Shown: positions 1-6,340, counted from the stretch's first letter. The stretch: 7,041 nt of DNA from an uncultured Eubacteriales bacterium (GCA_900549105.1 URND01000137.1:1-7041), one strand, 5' to 3'. The notes: a model not told the origin generated them from the letters alone. Numbers and translations: made by a program.

Positions 1-2208
1 GGCAGGGCTGAAACTGCCAGTGGGGCAGAGGATACCTTTATGGAAAATGTGGCTATGTGCGATGAAGGGCTGCTGGAAGCCTTTTTGGAGCATGGGGCAA
101 TTGAAGAAAGAGAGATTGGCGCGGCGATTGCAGAAAGAAAGATTTTTCCCTGTTATTTTGGCTCGGCATTAAAAATGCAGGGGATTGAAGCGCTTTTGGC
201 CGGTATTGAAAAATACGTGCAGGCGCCGGTATATGGGAAGGATTTTGGCGCCAGAGTTTACAAAATTTCCAGGGATGCCCAGGGAAACCGTCTGACCCAT
301 ATGAAGATTACCGGCGGCGCATTAAAAGTGAAAATGCTTTTGGATAATGGTGAAAAGCCGGACCAGATTCGGATATATTCCGGCGCCGGATATGAAATGG
401 TGAATGAAGCTGAGGCCGGGATGATTTGCGCGGCGACCGGATTGGTGAAGACGAAGGCGGGCGAAGGTATCGGCATTGAAGGGCGCGGAGCCGCGCCGAT
501 GCTTGAGCCTGTATTGACCTATGAGATTGAATTGCCGGAGGGAACGAATGTCCATGATATGTTCTTAAAGCTGAAACAGCTCGAGGAAGAAGAACCCCAG
601 CTTCAAATTGTGTGGAACAGTGAATTGGGAGCGATTTACGCAAAGGTTATGGGTGAAATCCAGATAGAGATTTTAAAAAGCCTGATTGCCGAGCGTTTCC
701 ATGTGGATGTAAATTTTGGAACCGGGAATATTGTTTATAAAGAAACAATAGAAACGACGGTTGAAGGGGTAGGGCATTATGAACCGCTTCGCCATTATGC
801 GGAAGTCCATTTGATTTTGGAGCCCGGAGAGCCGGGGAGCGGCCTGCGGTTTGAAAGCAGGTGCAGTGAGGATGCGCTGGACAGAAACTGGCAGCGTCTT
901 ATTTTGACCCATTTGGCGGAAAAAAGTCATCGGGGCGTTTTGACCGGGGCAGAGATTACGGATATGAAGATTTCGCTGGCAGGCGGAAGGGCCCACACCA
1001 AGCATACGGAAGGCGGAGATTTCAGACAGGCAACCTACCGGGCAGTGCGCCATGGACTGAAACAGGCCAGGTCCGTTCTGCTCGAACCGATTTATGAATA
1101 TTGCCTTGAGATTCCATCGGATAAGGTGGGTCGGGCAATGACGGATATACAGAAAATGCAGGGAAGCTTTTCCACGCCGAAAGTCGAGGGCGATAGGGCG
1201 GTGATCACCGGGACAGCCCCGGTGGTGAATATGCGGGAATACGCATCGGAAGTGATTGGCTATACAAAGGGAATGGGACGGCTCACCTGTACTCCGGGCG
1301 GTTATACACCGTGCCATAATGCGGAAGAAGTGATCGCAGCGGCCGGATATGATTCGGAAGCCGATTTGGAAAATCCAACCGGCTCAGTTTTTTGCGCCCA
1401 TGGGGCAGGAATCAATGTGCCCTGGGATAAGGTGACGGAGTATATGCACCTGGAAAGCTTTTTGAAATCGGCACAGGTATCTCAGGAAAAAACTGATTTT
1501 TCAGAGGCGGCAGGCCGATGGGAGACAGGAGGAAATTCCGGCGGCGGAATGGTGAGTTCAGGGCTGGCAGAAGATAAGGAACTGGAACAGATTTTTGAGA
1601 GAACCTACGGGCCGGTGAAACGCAGAGAATGGCGTCGGACGGAAGTCCGGGAGACAGAGGAGCGCAGACCGGCAAAGAAAACAGAAGAAAGTTATCTGCT
1701 GGTTGACGGCTATAATATCATATTTTCATGGGATGAGCTGAGAAGTTTGTCGGAAGTCAATATTACCAGCGCCCGCAATGCGCTGATGGATATTCTCTGT
1801 AATTATCAGGGATTTAAAAAGGACACGTTGATTCTTGTATTTGATGCTTACAAGGTGGAAGGAAATCCGGGACAGGTATTTAAATATCATAATATTTATG
1901 TGGTTTATACGAAAGAAGCGGAGACGGCGGACCAGTATATTGAAAAGACCGTGCATCGGATGAACCGCAAGTACGAGGTGACGGTGGCCACTTCAGATGC
2001 CTTGGAGCAGGTCATCATTCTCGGTCAGGGCGCACAGCGGCTGTCTGCCCAGGGGCTTAAAGAGGACGTGGAGCAGACATGCCGGGAAATCCGCCAGATT
2101 CTTGAGGAACGGCGGGAAAATGACAGAAATTATCTGTTAAATGCTCTGCCGGAAGATGTGGCAGAACTGGTTGAGGACGTTCGGCTTGGCAGGAAAAAGT
2201 TCAGCTGA
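1..2208 (+). CDS. EF-G/Tet(M)-like translational GTPase fused to C-terminal YacP/Rae1-like NYN ribonuclease domain (5' partial)
   Basis: The frame is open from base 1, so the true start is upstream; the ATG at 40 is internal. The visible part is about 735 residues. In order: the tail of the G domain with a G5-like GSALK motif (160-174); EF-G-like domain II (about 226-500); domain III (about 505-720); domain IV starting near VYKETIE (about 730-1075); domain V (about 1076-1330); a conserved-looking segment with GAGINVPWD and YMH (about 1390-1450); a charged linker (about 1500-1680); and an NYN/PIN-like domain (about 1690-2110). The NYN domain keeps DGYN (D at 1705), FDAY (D at 1843), ETAD (1921-1932) and ATSD (D at 1996), matching the acidic pattern of B. 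subtilis YacP/Rae1, an endonuclease that cuts mRNA in the ribosomal A site. P-loop, switch and NKxD motifs lie upstream and cannot be checked. Family members bind the ribosome and use GTP; I infer a cytosolic ribosome-acting factor that may cut RNA. Automatic naming as tetracycline resistance would be uncertain. It ends 20 bases from the convergent DUF1294 gene. Confidence 0.88.
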   Translation, partial: GRAETASGAEDTFMENVAMCDEGLLEAFLEHGAIEEREIGAAIAERKIFPCYFGSALKMQGIEALLAGIEKYVQAPVYGKDFGARVYKISRDAQGNRLTHMKITGGALKVKMLLDNGEKPDQIRIYSGAGYEMVNEAEAGMICAATGLVKTKAGEGIGIEGRGAAPMLEPVLTYEIELPEGTNVHDMFLKLKQLEEEEPQLQIVWNSELGAIYAKVMGEIQIEILKSLIAERFHVDVNFGTGNIVYKETIETTVEGVGHYEPLRHYAEVHLILEPGEPGSGLRFESRCSEDALDRNWQRLILTHLAEKSHRGVLTGAEITDMKISLAGGRAHTKHTEGGDFRQATYRAVRHGLKQARSVLLEPIYEYCLEIPSDKVGRAMTDIQKMQGSFSTPKVEGDRAVITGTAPVVNMREYASEVIGYTKGMGRLTCTPGGYTPCHNAEEVIAAAGYDSEADLENPTGSVFCAHGAGINVPWDKVTEYMHLESFLKSAQVSQEKTDFSEAAGRWETGGNSGGGMVSSGLAEDKELEQIFERTYGPVKRREWRRTEVRETEERRPAKKTEESYLLVDGYNIIFSWDELRSLSEVNITSARNALMDILCNYQGFKKDTLILVFDAYKVEGNPGQVFKYHNIYVVYTKEAETADQYIEKTVHRMNRKYEVTVATSDALEQVIILGQGAQRLSAQGLKEDVEQTCREIRQILEERRENDRNYLLNALPEDVAELVEDVRLGRKKFS

Positions 2209-2228
2209 ATGTCTGAAAATCATGCCTG

Positions 2229-2516
2229 TTAAAAAGCTTTCAGAATATATTTCAGAATCATGAAAGCGGCAGCGATTTGAAGAAAAAGAATGAGAGGGAT
2301 TCCGAGGACAAAACGGAAATGTTTTGTTTTGTGACGGAAAACACGCATGCCTGCCAGGGCCCCGATGCTGCCTCCGATGAGGGCAAGGAGAAAAAGTGTG
2401 GATTCCGCAATCCGCCAGCGGTTTTTAACGGCCCGGCGCTTATCAATGCCGAAAATAATAAAAGCGGCCGCATTGATGATAATAAGATAAATGATTAAAA
2501 TATTTGTTAAATTCAT
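2229..2516 (-). CDS. DUF1294 family small membrane protein
   Basis: This 95-residue protein matches DUF1294 from memory of its signature: FGIDKRRA (residues 22-29), WRIAE (34-38), GGSIGALAGM (48-57) and FRHKT (60-64), followed by a GIP and a hydrophobic C-terminus. Three hydrophobic stretches (about 4-22, 40-57 and 69-90) suggest a small inner-membrane protein; the basic DKRRAVKNR and RHKTKHFR loops probably face the cytosol. The function of the family is unknown. An in-frame GTG at 2525 would add three residues, but it forms part of the ribosome binding site AAGGTG, which lies six bases before the ATG at 2516; I therefore take the ATG. The gene is convergent with the GTPase-NYN gene and divergent from the HAD gene. 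Confidence 0.85.
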   Translation of the reverse strand: MNLTNILIIYLIIINAAAFIIFGIDKRRAVKNRWRIAESTLFLLALIGGSIGALAGMRVFRHKTKHFRFVLGIPLILFLQIAAAFMILKYILKAF

Positions 2517-2522
2517 AAAATA

Positions 2523-2528
2523 CACCTT
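2523..2528 (-). promoter_or_regulatory. Ribosome binding site that fixes the DUF1294 start
   Basis: The minus strand reads AAGGTG, then six bases, then ATG. The GTG inside this motif is the upstream start that a longest-frame rule would pick, but it has no ribosome binding site of its own. Confidence 0.6.
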
Positions 2529-2539
2529 ACTTTCTCAAA

Positions 2540-2558
2540 CTATCATATCAGATGATAG
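2540..2558. repeat. Inverted repeat between divergent genes, possible operator
   Basis: CTATCAT and ATGATAG are perfect 7-base inverted arms around a 5-base spacer. The repeat lies in the short region between the divergent DUF1294 and HAD genes and overlaps the candidate -10 of the former. It has no T-run and a weak AT-rich stem, so a protein-binding site is more likely than a terminator. Chance occurrence in AT-rich intergenic DNA is possible. Confidence 0.4.
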
Positions 2559-2570
2559 GAAATTTGACCA
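2542..2570 (-). promoter_or_regulatory. Candidate sigma-A promoter for the DUF1294 gene
   Basis: The minus strand has a -35-like TGGTCA (2570-2565, four of six consensus bases), a 17-base spacer, and an extended -10, TGA followed by TATGAT (2550-2542, five of six in the hexamer). Transcription would start near 2535, giving a leader of roughly 20 bases. The inverted repeat at 2540-2558 covers the -10 element. It was found by eye; the weak -35 limits confidence. Confidence 0.4.
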
Positions 2571-2578
2571 GAGTTAAT

Positions 2579-2583
2579 GGAGG
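2579..2583 (+). promoter_or_regulatory. Ribosome binding site that fixes the HAD hydrolase start
   Basis: GGAGG lies five bases before the ATG at 2589. The upstream in-frame ATG at 2577 overlaps this motif and would add only MEAA ahead of the normal N-terminus, so the start at 2589 is preferred. Confidence 0.75.
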
Positions 2584-2588
2584 CTGCT

Positions 2589-3410
2589 ATGAAGAAGAAA
2601 ATTATATTTTTGGATATTGACGGTACGGTGATGGATTTTAACGGGGAACTTCCCGAGTCGGCAAGAACGGCGCTTTGCCGGGTAAAGGCGGAAGGGCATC
2701 GGCTGGTTCTCTGCACGGGGCGTATAAAAGCCCAGATATATCGTGAACTTTTAGAAATGAATTTTGACGGAATCATAGCATCGGCCGGAGCCTATATAGA
2801 GTGCGGGGGACGGGAAATCTACCGCCATGTGGCTGCGCCGGACCAACTGGCCCGCCTTGTTGATTATTTTGAGGAAACCGGGACAACCTATATGCTTCAG
2901 ACAAAACAGGGTGTGGTGATGACAGAAAAAAGCCGGAAAGCGATGGTTCAGCATTTTACCGATATGGGGATGACTGAGGAAGAAATGGAAAAAGTCATGG
3001 TGGCGGATATTTTTCTGAGGGAGGATTTGCGCGATTGTCCCGATGTGGAAAAAATGGCTTATTACGATGCGCCTGTATCGATGGAAAAGATTCAGGAAGT
3101 TCTCGGAGATTATTTTAAAGTTGAGGGCGCCAGCTATAAGAGCGGCGAGGGGAGCAATGGAGAAGTTACCTGTGCCGGAGAGAATAAGGCCACAGGAATT
3201 CGCCGTTATGTATCTTATATTGGCGGAGATATGAAAGCAACCGTGGGCATAGGCGATGGGCCGAATGACGGAGAAATGCTTGCCGAGACGGCGGTAGCCA
3301 TCGCCATGGGAAATGCGGCGGATGATTTGAAGGCTGCCGCCGATTATGTGACGGCGGATGTCGATAAGGACGGTCTATTAAAAGCCTTTAAATGGCTGCA
3401 GGTAATATAA
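2589..3410 (+). CDS. Cof-type HAD superfamily phosphatase (subfamily IIB)
   Basis: A 273-residue cytosolic hydrolase with all HAD catalytic motifs: motif I FLDIDGT with nucleophile D9 and acid/base D11; motif II LCTGR (T43); motif III lysine in GENKATGI (K200); and motif IV GIGDGPNDGEM with Mg2+-binding D223 and D227. The region between motifs II and III (about 75-185) is the C2-type cap that sets substrate choice. Length and the closing MGNA...AADYVT...DGLLKA segment fit Cof proteins, which remove phosphate from sugar phosphates, nucleotides or cofactors such as FMN or PLP; the substrate cannot be read from the sequence. No clear plus-strand promoter was found in the short upstream gap. The last 23 bases overlap the 3' end of azlD on the other strand. 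Confidence 0.92.
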   Translation: MKKKIIFLDIDGTVMDFNGELPESARTALCRVKAEGHRLVLCTGRIKAQIYRELLEMNFDGIIASAGAYIECGGREIYRHVAAPDQLARLVDYFEETGTTYMLQTKQGVVMTEKSRKAMVQHFTDMGMTEEEMEKVMVADIFLREDLRDCPDVEKMAYYDAPVSMEKIQEVLGDYFKVEGASYKSGEGSNGEVTCAGENKATGIRRYVSYIGGDMKATVGIGDGPNDGEMLAETAVAIAMGNAADDLKAAADYVTADVDKDGLLKAFKWLQVI

Positions 3411-3705
3411 GTTCCAGAATAAAGACGGCAATGCAGGCTGCGGCAGACACTTTGATGAGGCTGCCGCCTTTCCATGCCACGATAATTGCTGTAATAAATC
3501 CGGCCAGAGCGGAGATAAGATTCTGGGTTGCCGACAGGATGGCCGGAAATGTCATGACAGACAGTGTGACATAAGGCACATAGTATAAAAAAGAACGGAT
3601 AAATGTATTTTTAATTTCTTTCCGAATAATCGTCAGGGGCAGGAGGCGAATCAGATAAGTCACTCCGGCCATGACAAATATGTATATATAAATGTTATGA
3701 GACAT
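3388..3705 (-). CDS. azlD: AzlD-type branched-chain amino acid exporter, small subunit
   Basis: A 105-residue very hydrophobic protein with about four membrane segments (roughly residues 4-24, 37-58, 61-78 and 84-104). It carries the AzlD-like pattern TYLIRLLPL near the N-terminus and YYVPYVTLSVMTFPAIL in the middle. With AzlC it should form the two-subunit exporter of the LIV-E/AzlCD type, known for efflux of branched-chain amino acids or their analogues. It follows azlC by 14 bases with a strong AGGAGG whose last bases touch the azlC stop codon, so translation is probably coupled. The ATG at 3705 lies nine bases after AGGAGG; an ATG right after the motif is followed at once by TGA and cannot be the start. 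The 3' end overlaps the HAD gene. Confidence 0.88.
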   Translation of the reverse strand: MSHNIYIYIFVMAGVTYLIRLLPLTIIRKEIKNTFIRSFLYYVPYVTLSVMTFPAILSATQNLISALAGFITAIIVAWKGGSLIKVSAAACIAVFILELILPAAI

Positions 3706-3714
3706 TGGTCACAT

Positions 3715-3720
3715 CCTCCT
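3715..3720 (-). promoter_or_regulatory. Ribosome binding site of azlD, touching the azlC stop codon
   Basis: The minus strand reads TAAGGAGG, so the azlC stop TAA (3722-3720) shares a base with the AGGAGG that serves azlD nine bases on. A ribosome ending azlC would release on top of the azlD binding site, which favours coupled synthesis of the two subunits. Confidence 0.75.
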
Positions 3721-4463
3721 TAAATCGCATTGTCAGAGCTGTTTTCCTCGGTATGCTCTATTGAATCGGGGCTGACAGGGAAAAGGGCTGCCGCGCCTCC
3801 GGCAATGATCAGGGTCAGCAGAATAATCCGAAAGCCGGAAGAAATCTGGCTCAATAAAGGAATACAGGTAAACAGAAAGCTGGCCCCCATGGATACGAGG
3901 ACAACGCCGGCGATAATCCGGCTGGCTTTGGACGGCGGAATGATAACTGCGATAAACATACCGTACAGGGCAACGCCGAGGGCGCTCAAAACCCGCCCGG
4001 GTAGAATACTGCCGGAGAGAACCCCTAAAAAAGTGCCGAATGCCCAACCGGGGGATGCGACGGCGATGACGCCGTAGCTGTAAAATGGATTCAGTCTTCC
4101 TTCCTTGCAGCTGCACACACCGAAAATTTCATCCGTATTGCCATAGGCGATAAAAAAACGATGGAAAAACGGTGTATTCTGCTTCAGTTTCTGGGATAAA
4201 GCGCAGGACATGAGACAGTATCTCAGATTGATGACAAGCTGGGTAAAAGCCATTTCGATGTAGCCGGCTGAGGCCGTAATAATGCCAAGCCCGGCGAACT
4301 GCCCAGCAGAAGTTAAATTTGTCAGGGACAAAAGTACGGCCTGAAAAGCGGTCAGCCCCGCATTTTTAGCCATAATACCAAAAGTAAATGAGACGGCCAT
4401 ATATCCAAGGGCAATGGGAATACCGTCGGTCATCCCCTGCCGAAAGGCTGTTTGACGATTCAT
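3720..4463 (-). CDS. azlC: AzlC family branched-chain amino acid exporter, large subunit
   Basis: A 247-residue membrane protein with the AzlC pattern: RQGMTDGIPIALGYM at the N-terminus, SAGQFAGLGII (about 52-62), NLRYCLMSCALSQKL (79-93), GNTDEIFGV (108-116), and hydrophobic stretches to about 230, followed by a short polar tail rich in Ser, Glu and Asp. Length fits the family. It is the main transmembrane subunit of the proton-driven AzlCD exporter; the exact substrate is not readable. I chose the ATG at 4463 because GGGAGG stands six bases before it. A start at 4517 would add 18 charged residues and would sit at about the predicted transcription start. First gene of the azlC-azlD operon, divergent from corA. 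Confidence 0.92.
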   Translation of the reverse strand: MNRQTAFRQGMTDGIPIALGYMAVSFTFGIMAKNAGLTAFQAVLLSLTNLTSAGQFAGLGIITASAGYIEMAFTQLVINLRYCLMSCALSQKLKQNTPFFHRFFIAYGNTDEIFGVCSCKEGRLNPFYSYGVIAVASPGWAFGTFLGVLSGSILPGRVLSALGVALYGMFIAVIIPPSKASRIIAGVVLVSMGASFLFTCIPLLSQISSGFRIILLTLIIAGGAAALFPVSPDSIEHTEENSSDNAI

Positions 4464-4469
4464 AACAAT

Positions 4470-4475
4470 CCTCCC
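4470..4475 (-). promoter_or_regulatory. Ribosome binding site that fixes the azlC start
   Basis: The minus strand has GGGAGG, six bases before the ATG at 4463. The longer frame beginning at 4517 has no comparable motif in front of it. Confidence 0.75.
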
Positions 4476-4522
4476 AAATCTAATATATTCTTCACATTTT
4501 TCCTTTTTTAACAGCAAAAATT

Positions 4523-4551
4523 ATTGTAACACGAACAGCTGATAATGTAAA
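4523..4551 (-). promoter_or_regulatory. Sigma-A-type promoter of azlC-azlD
   Basis: The minus strand has -35 TTTACA (4551-4546), a 17-base spacer and -10 TACAAT (4528-4523). Each hexamer differs from consensus at one base, and a TGT just before the -10 makes it an extended -10. Predicted transcription start is near 4516, giving a leader of about 50 bases. Confidence 0.65.
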
Positions 4552-4565
4552 ATATAATCTTCTCT

Positions 4566-4593
4566 TTGCATTTTTTTTGCTTATGTATATAAT
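4566..4593 (+). promoter_or_regulatory. Sigma-A-type promoter of corA (probably also thiW-thiM)
   Basis: The plus strand has -35 TTGCAT (4566-4571), a 16-base spacer that includes a T-run, and a consensus -10 TATAAT (4588-4593). Transcription should begin near 4600, leaving a leader of under 40 bases, too short for a TPP or Mg2+ riboswitch. Confidence 0.65.
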
Positions 4594-4636
4594 AGAATAA
4601 GGTAAAAAGCATTCGACAGAAGGGAGCATATCCGGA

Positions 4637-5578
4637 ATGATAAAAATATACAGAACAGATGACAATTTTATACATGAAGAAGACAGTATTCAGGAAGGCG
4701 TATGGATACAGATGATTCATCCAACCAGGGAGGAAGCAATGAAAGTTGCCGGGGAACTGGAAATTGATATTGATGACGTCATGGCCGCATTGGATGACGA
4801 AGAAAGCTCACGTATTGAATTGGAACCCGGGTATACTCTGATACTTGTCGATATACCGACAGTGGAGGTTCGGCATGATAAACGGGCCTATACGACAATT
4901 CCTTTAGGTATTATTTTGCTTCAAAATATGATTATCACTGTATGCACGGAAGATACGCCGATTTTACATCGGTTTGTTAAGGGCAGGGTGAAGGAGTTCA
5001 GCACAAAAAAGAAGATGCGTTTTGTATATCAGATTTTGTTCCGCGCCGCTTCATTGTATCAGGCTTATCTGAGGGTTTTGGACAAGCGGCGGACGGAGAT
5101 TGAAGAACGCATCGAGGGAGACACGGAGGATGTGGACTTGATGGCGCTGCATGAATTGGAATCCACCCTGGTCTATTTTGCGACATCCCTGCGGGCCAAC
5201 AGCGTGGTGCTGGACCGGCTGACACGCTATAAACGGCTGGAACAGTATCCGGAAGACCAGGAGCTTTTGGACGATGTTATCATTGAAAATAAACAGGCCA
5301 TCGAGATGACTTCGATATACAGAGATATTATCAACAGTACTCGTGAACTGCTGTCCTCGGTGATTGACAGCCGCTTGAATAATGTTATGAAATATCTGAC
5401 GTCGATTACAATTGTCATGGCCATACCGACAGTCATTTCCGGCTTATATGGAATGAATGTCAATGCCGGAGGTATGCCCTTTGCCAATTCGGTCCAGGGC
5501 TTTGGCATTTTGTGTGTTATCACTCTGCTGATTTGCATACTTGCCTTGTGGCTGCTCCGCAAAAAGAAAATGTTATAG
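4637..5578 (+). CDS. corA: CorA family magnesium/divalent cation channel
   Basis: A 313-residue protein with the usual CorA plan: a large N-terminal cytosolic alpha/beta domain (about 1-125), a long helical region leading into the pore (about 128-250), TM1 (about 253-271) ending in the hallmark YGMN (GMN at 272-274), a short outer loop, TM2 (about 287-306) and a basic tail LLRKKKML. CorA proteins form pentameric Mg2+ channels gated by cytosolic Mg2+; some members move Co2+, Ni2+ or Zn2+. The outer loop NAGGMPFANSVQG lacks the acidic residue seen after MP in classical CorA (MPEL). The ATG at 4637 has AGGGAG ten bases upstream (4621-4626), and the promoter lies just before it. thiW follows after 30 bases with no visible terminator. 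Confidence 0.93.
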   Translation: MIKIYRTDDNFIHEEDSIQEGVWIQMIHPTREEAMKVAGELEIDIDDVMAALDDEESSRIELEPGYTLILVDIPTVEVRHDKRAYTTIPLGIILLQNMIITVCTEDTPILHRFVKGRVKEFSTKKKMRFVYQILFRAASLYQAYLRVLDKRRTEIEERIEGDTEDVDLMALHELESTLVYFATSLRANSVVLDRLTRYKRLEQYPEDQELLDDVIIENKQAIEMTSIYRDIINSTRELLSSVIDSRLNNVMKYLTSITIVMAIPTVISGLYGMNVNAGGMPFANSVQGFGILCVITLLICILALWLLRKKKML

Positions 5579-5592
5579 ACGATTTGAGATAG

Positions 5593-5600
5593 AAAAGGGG
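5593..5600 (+). promoter_or_regulatory. Ribosome binding site that fixes the thiW start
   Basis: AAAAGGGG ends eight bases before the GTG at 5609. The in-frame TTG at 5603 is only two bases from it, too close for initiation, so GTG is the likely start. Confidence 0.55.
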
Positions 5601-5608
5601 TTTTGACT

Positions 5609-6340
5609 GTGAATGCAAAGAACGGCTTGATTAAAATGACCTTTCTGGCAATGATGGTTGCCATTGGGGTGGTTATTTCTCCGATTTTGAGGGTTGAGGG
5701 AATGTGCCCGATGGCCCATTTGATTAATATTGTCTGTGCGGTGATGATGGGGCCATGGTATTCATTATTGTGCGCCGTATTGATCGGCATTATCCGCATG
5801 ATGTTTATGGGGATACCGCCGCTGGCTTTGACGGGGGCCGTTTTCGGCGCTTTTTTGTCCGGCGTTTTATACCGGTTATCCGGAGGAAGAATGATTTTTG
5901 CGGTTGTCGGCGAGGTGATTGGAACCGGGATTATCGGGGCGATGGTATCCTATCCGGTGATGACATTTATTGTGGGACGCGAGGGACTTTCGCTGATGTT
6001 TTATGTGCCGTCCTTTATCTGCGGAACATTGATTGGCGGCAGCGTGGCTTTTATCTTTTTGAAATATTTGAATAAAGGAAAAATGCTGACGAAAATGCAG
6101 CAGATGCTCGGCTCTTCGGTTCAGGAGAAGCCGTCGGATTTGCGGACGGATGCCGCGGGCATCGGTTTCCTTGGAATTATTGTATATCTGGCAGTGCTGG
6201 TTGTTTCTAAAAATATCTTTCATCTTGAGGGAATCATGGTGAAAATCATTCCGGCCGCCGCATTGATACTTGTGGAAGTCATTGCAATTGTGTATTATGT
6301 CACCCAGTCGAGTAGGGAGCGGGAAAAGAAAAATGCTTAA
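5609..6340 (+). CDS. thiW: ThiW-like ECF transporter S component for hydroxyethylthiazole, with C-terminal extension
   Basis: A 243-residue membrane protein. The first 155 residues fit ThiW: a short polar start, TM1 (about 8-27), then MCPMAHLINIVCAVMMGPWY (32-51), a stretch resembling the family's HxxN...GPWY core, IGIIRMMFMGIPPLALTGAVFGAFLSG with IR at 62-63, YRLSGG, a GEVIGTGIIGAMVSYPV helix and a final TM (about 132-152). ThiW is the substrate-binding subunit that works with the shared EcfA/EcfA'/EcfT module to import the thiazole moiety of thiamine. The next gene, thiM, overlaps by 8 bases and encodes the matching kinase, which supports the assignment. Residues 156-243 form an unexpected tail: a charged, Gln/Met-rich linker, two further predicted TMs (about 185-200 and 210-231) and a basic end. 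ThiW proteins I know are nearer 160-175 residues. Start is GTG. No TPP riboswitch precedes it. Confidence 0.82.
   Translation: MNAKNGLIKMTFLAMMVAIGVVISPILRVEGMCPMAHLINIVCAVMMGPWYSLLCAVLIGIIRMMFMGIPPLALTGAVFGAFLSGVLYRLSGGRMIFAVVGEVIGTGIIGAMVSYPVMTFIVGREGLSLMFYVPSFICGTLIGGSVAFIFLKYLNKGKMLTKMQQMLGSSVQEKPSDLRTDAAGIGFLGIIVYLAVLVVSKNIFHLEGIMVKIIPAAALILVEVIAIVYYVTQSSREREKKNA

Noticed and set aside
673..1317. Long open frame of 214 codons on the minus strand
   Set aside because: It lies wholly inside the well-supported GTPase gene, has no recognisable domain and its composition follows from the opposite strand; treated as a shadow.
1..1500. Naming the first gene tet(M)/tet(W) tetracycline resistance
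   Set aside because: The domain layout is shared, but the domain IV loop, the Cys/His segment and the NYN fusion differ from proven Tet proteins, and the G domain is not in view.
2200..2243. Hairpin-like repeats (TTCAGCTGAA; CTGAAA with TTTCAG) between the first gene and DUF1294
   Set aside because: Short AT-rich stems without a T-run; not enough for an intrinsic terminator.
3440..3467. Perfect 7-bp stem GCGGCAG/CTGCCGC with a 14-base loop just past the HAD stop
   Set aside because: It lies inside azlD coding sequence (Ala-rich codons), has a long loop and no T-run, so it is weak as a terminator.
4464..4517. Longer azlC start at 4517
   Set aside because: It lacks a ribosome binding site, sits at about the predicted transcription start, and adds residues unlike an AzlC N-terminus; the ATG at 4463 has GGGAGG.
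5579..5608. TPP riboswitch before thiW
   Set aside because: Only 30 bases are available and no conserved TPP core was found by eye; too short for the roughly 100-base aptamer.
5227..5799. 190-codon minus-strand open frame across corA and thiW
   Set aside because: It spans two genes on the other strand, has no recognisable family, and is best explained as a shadow.
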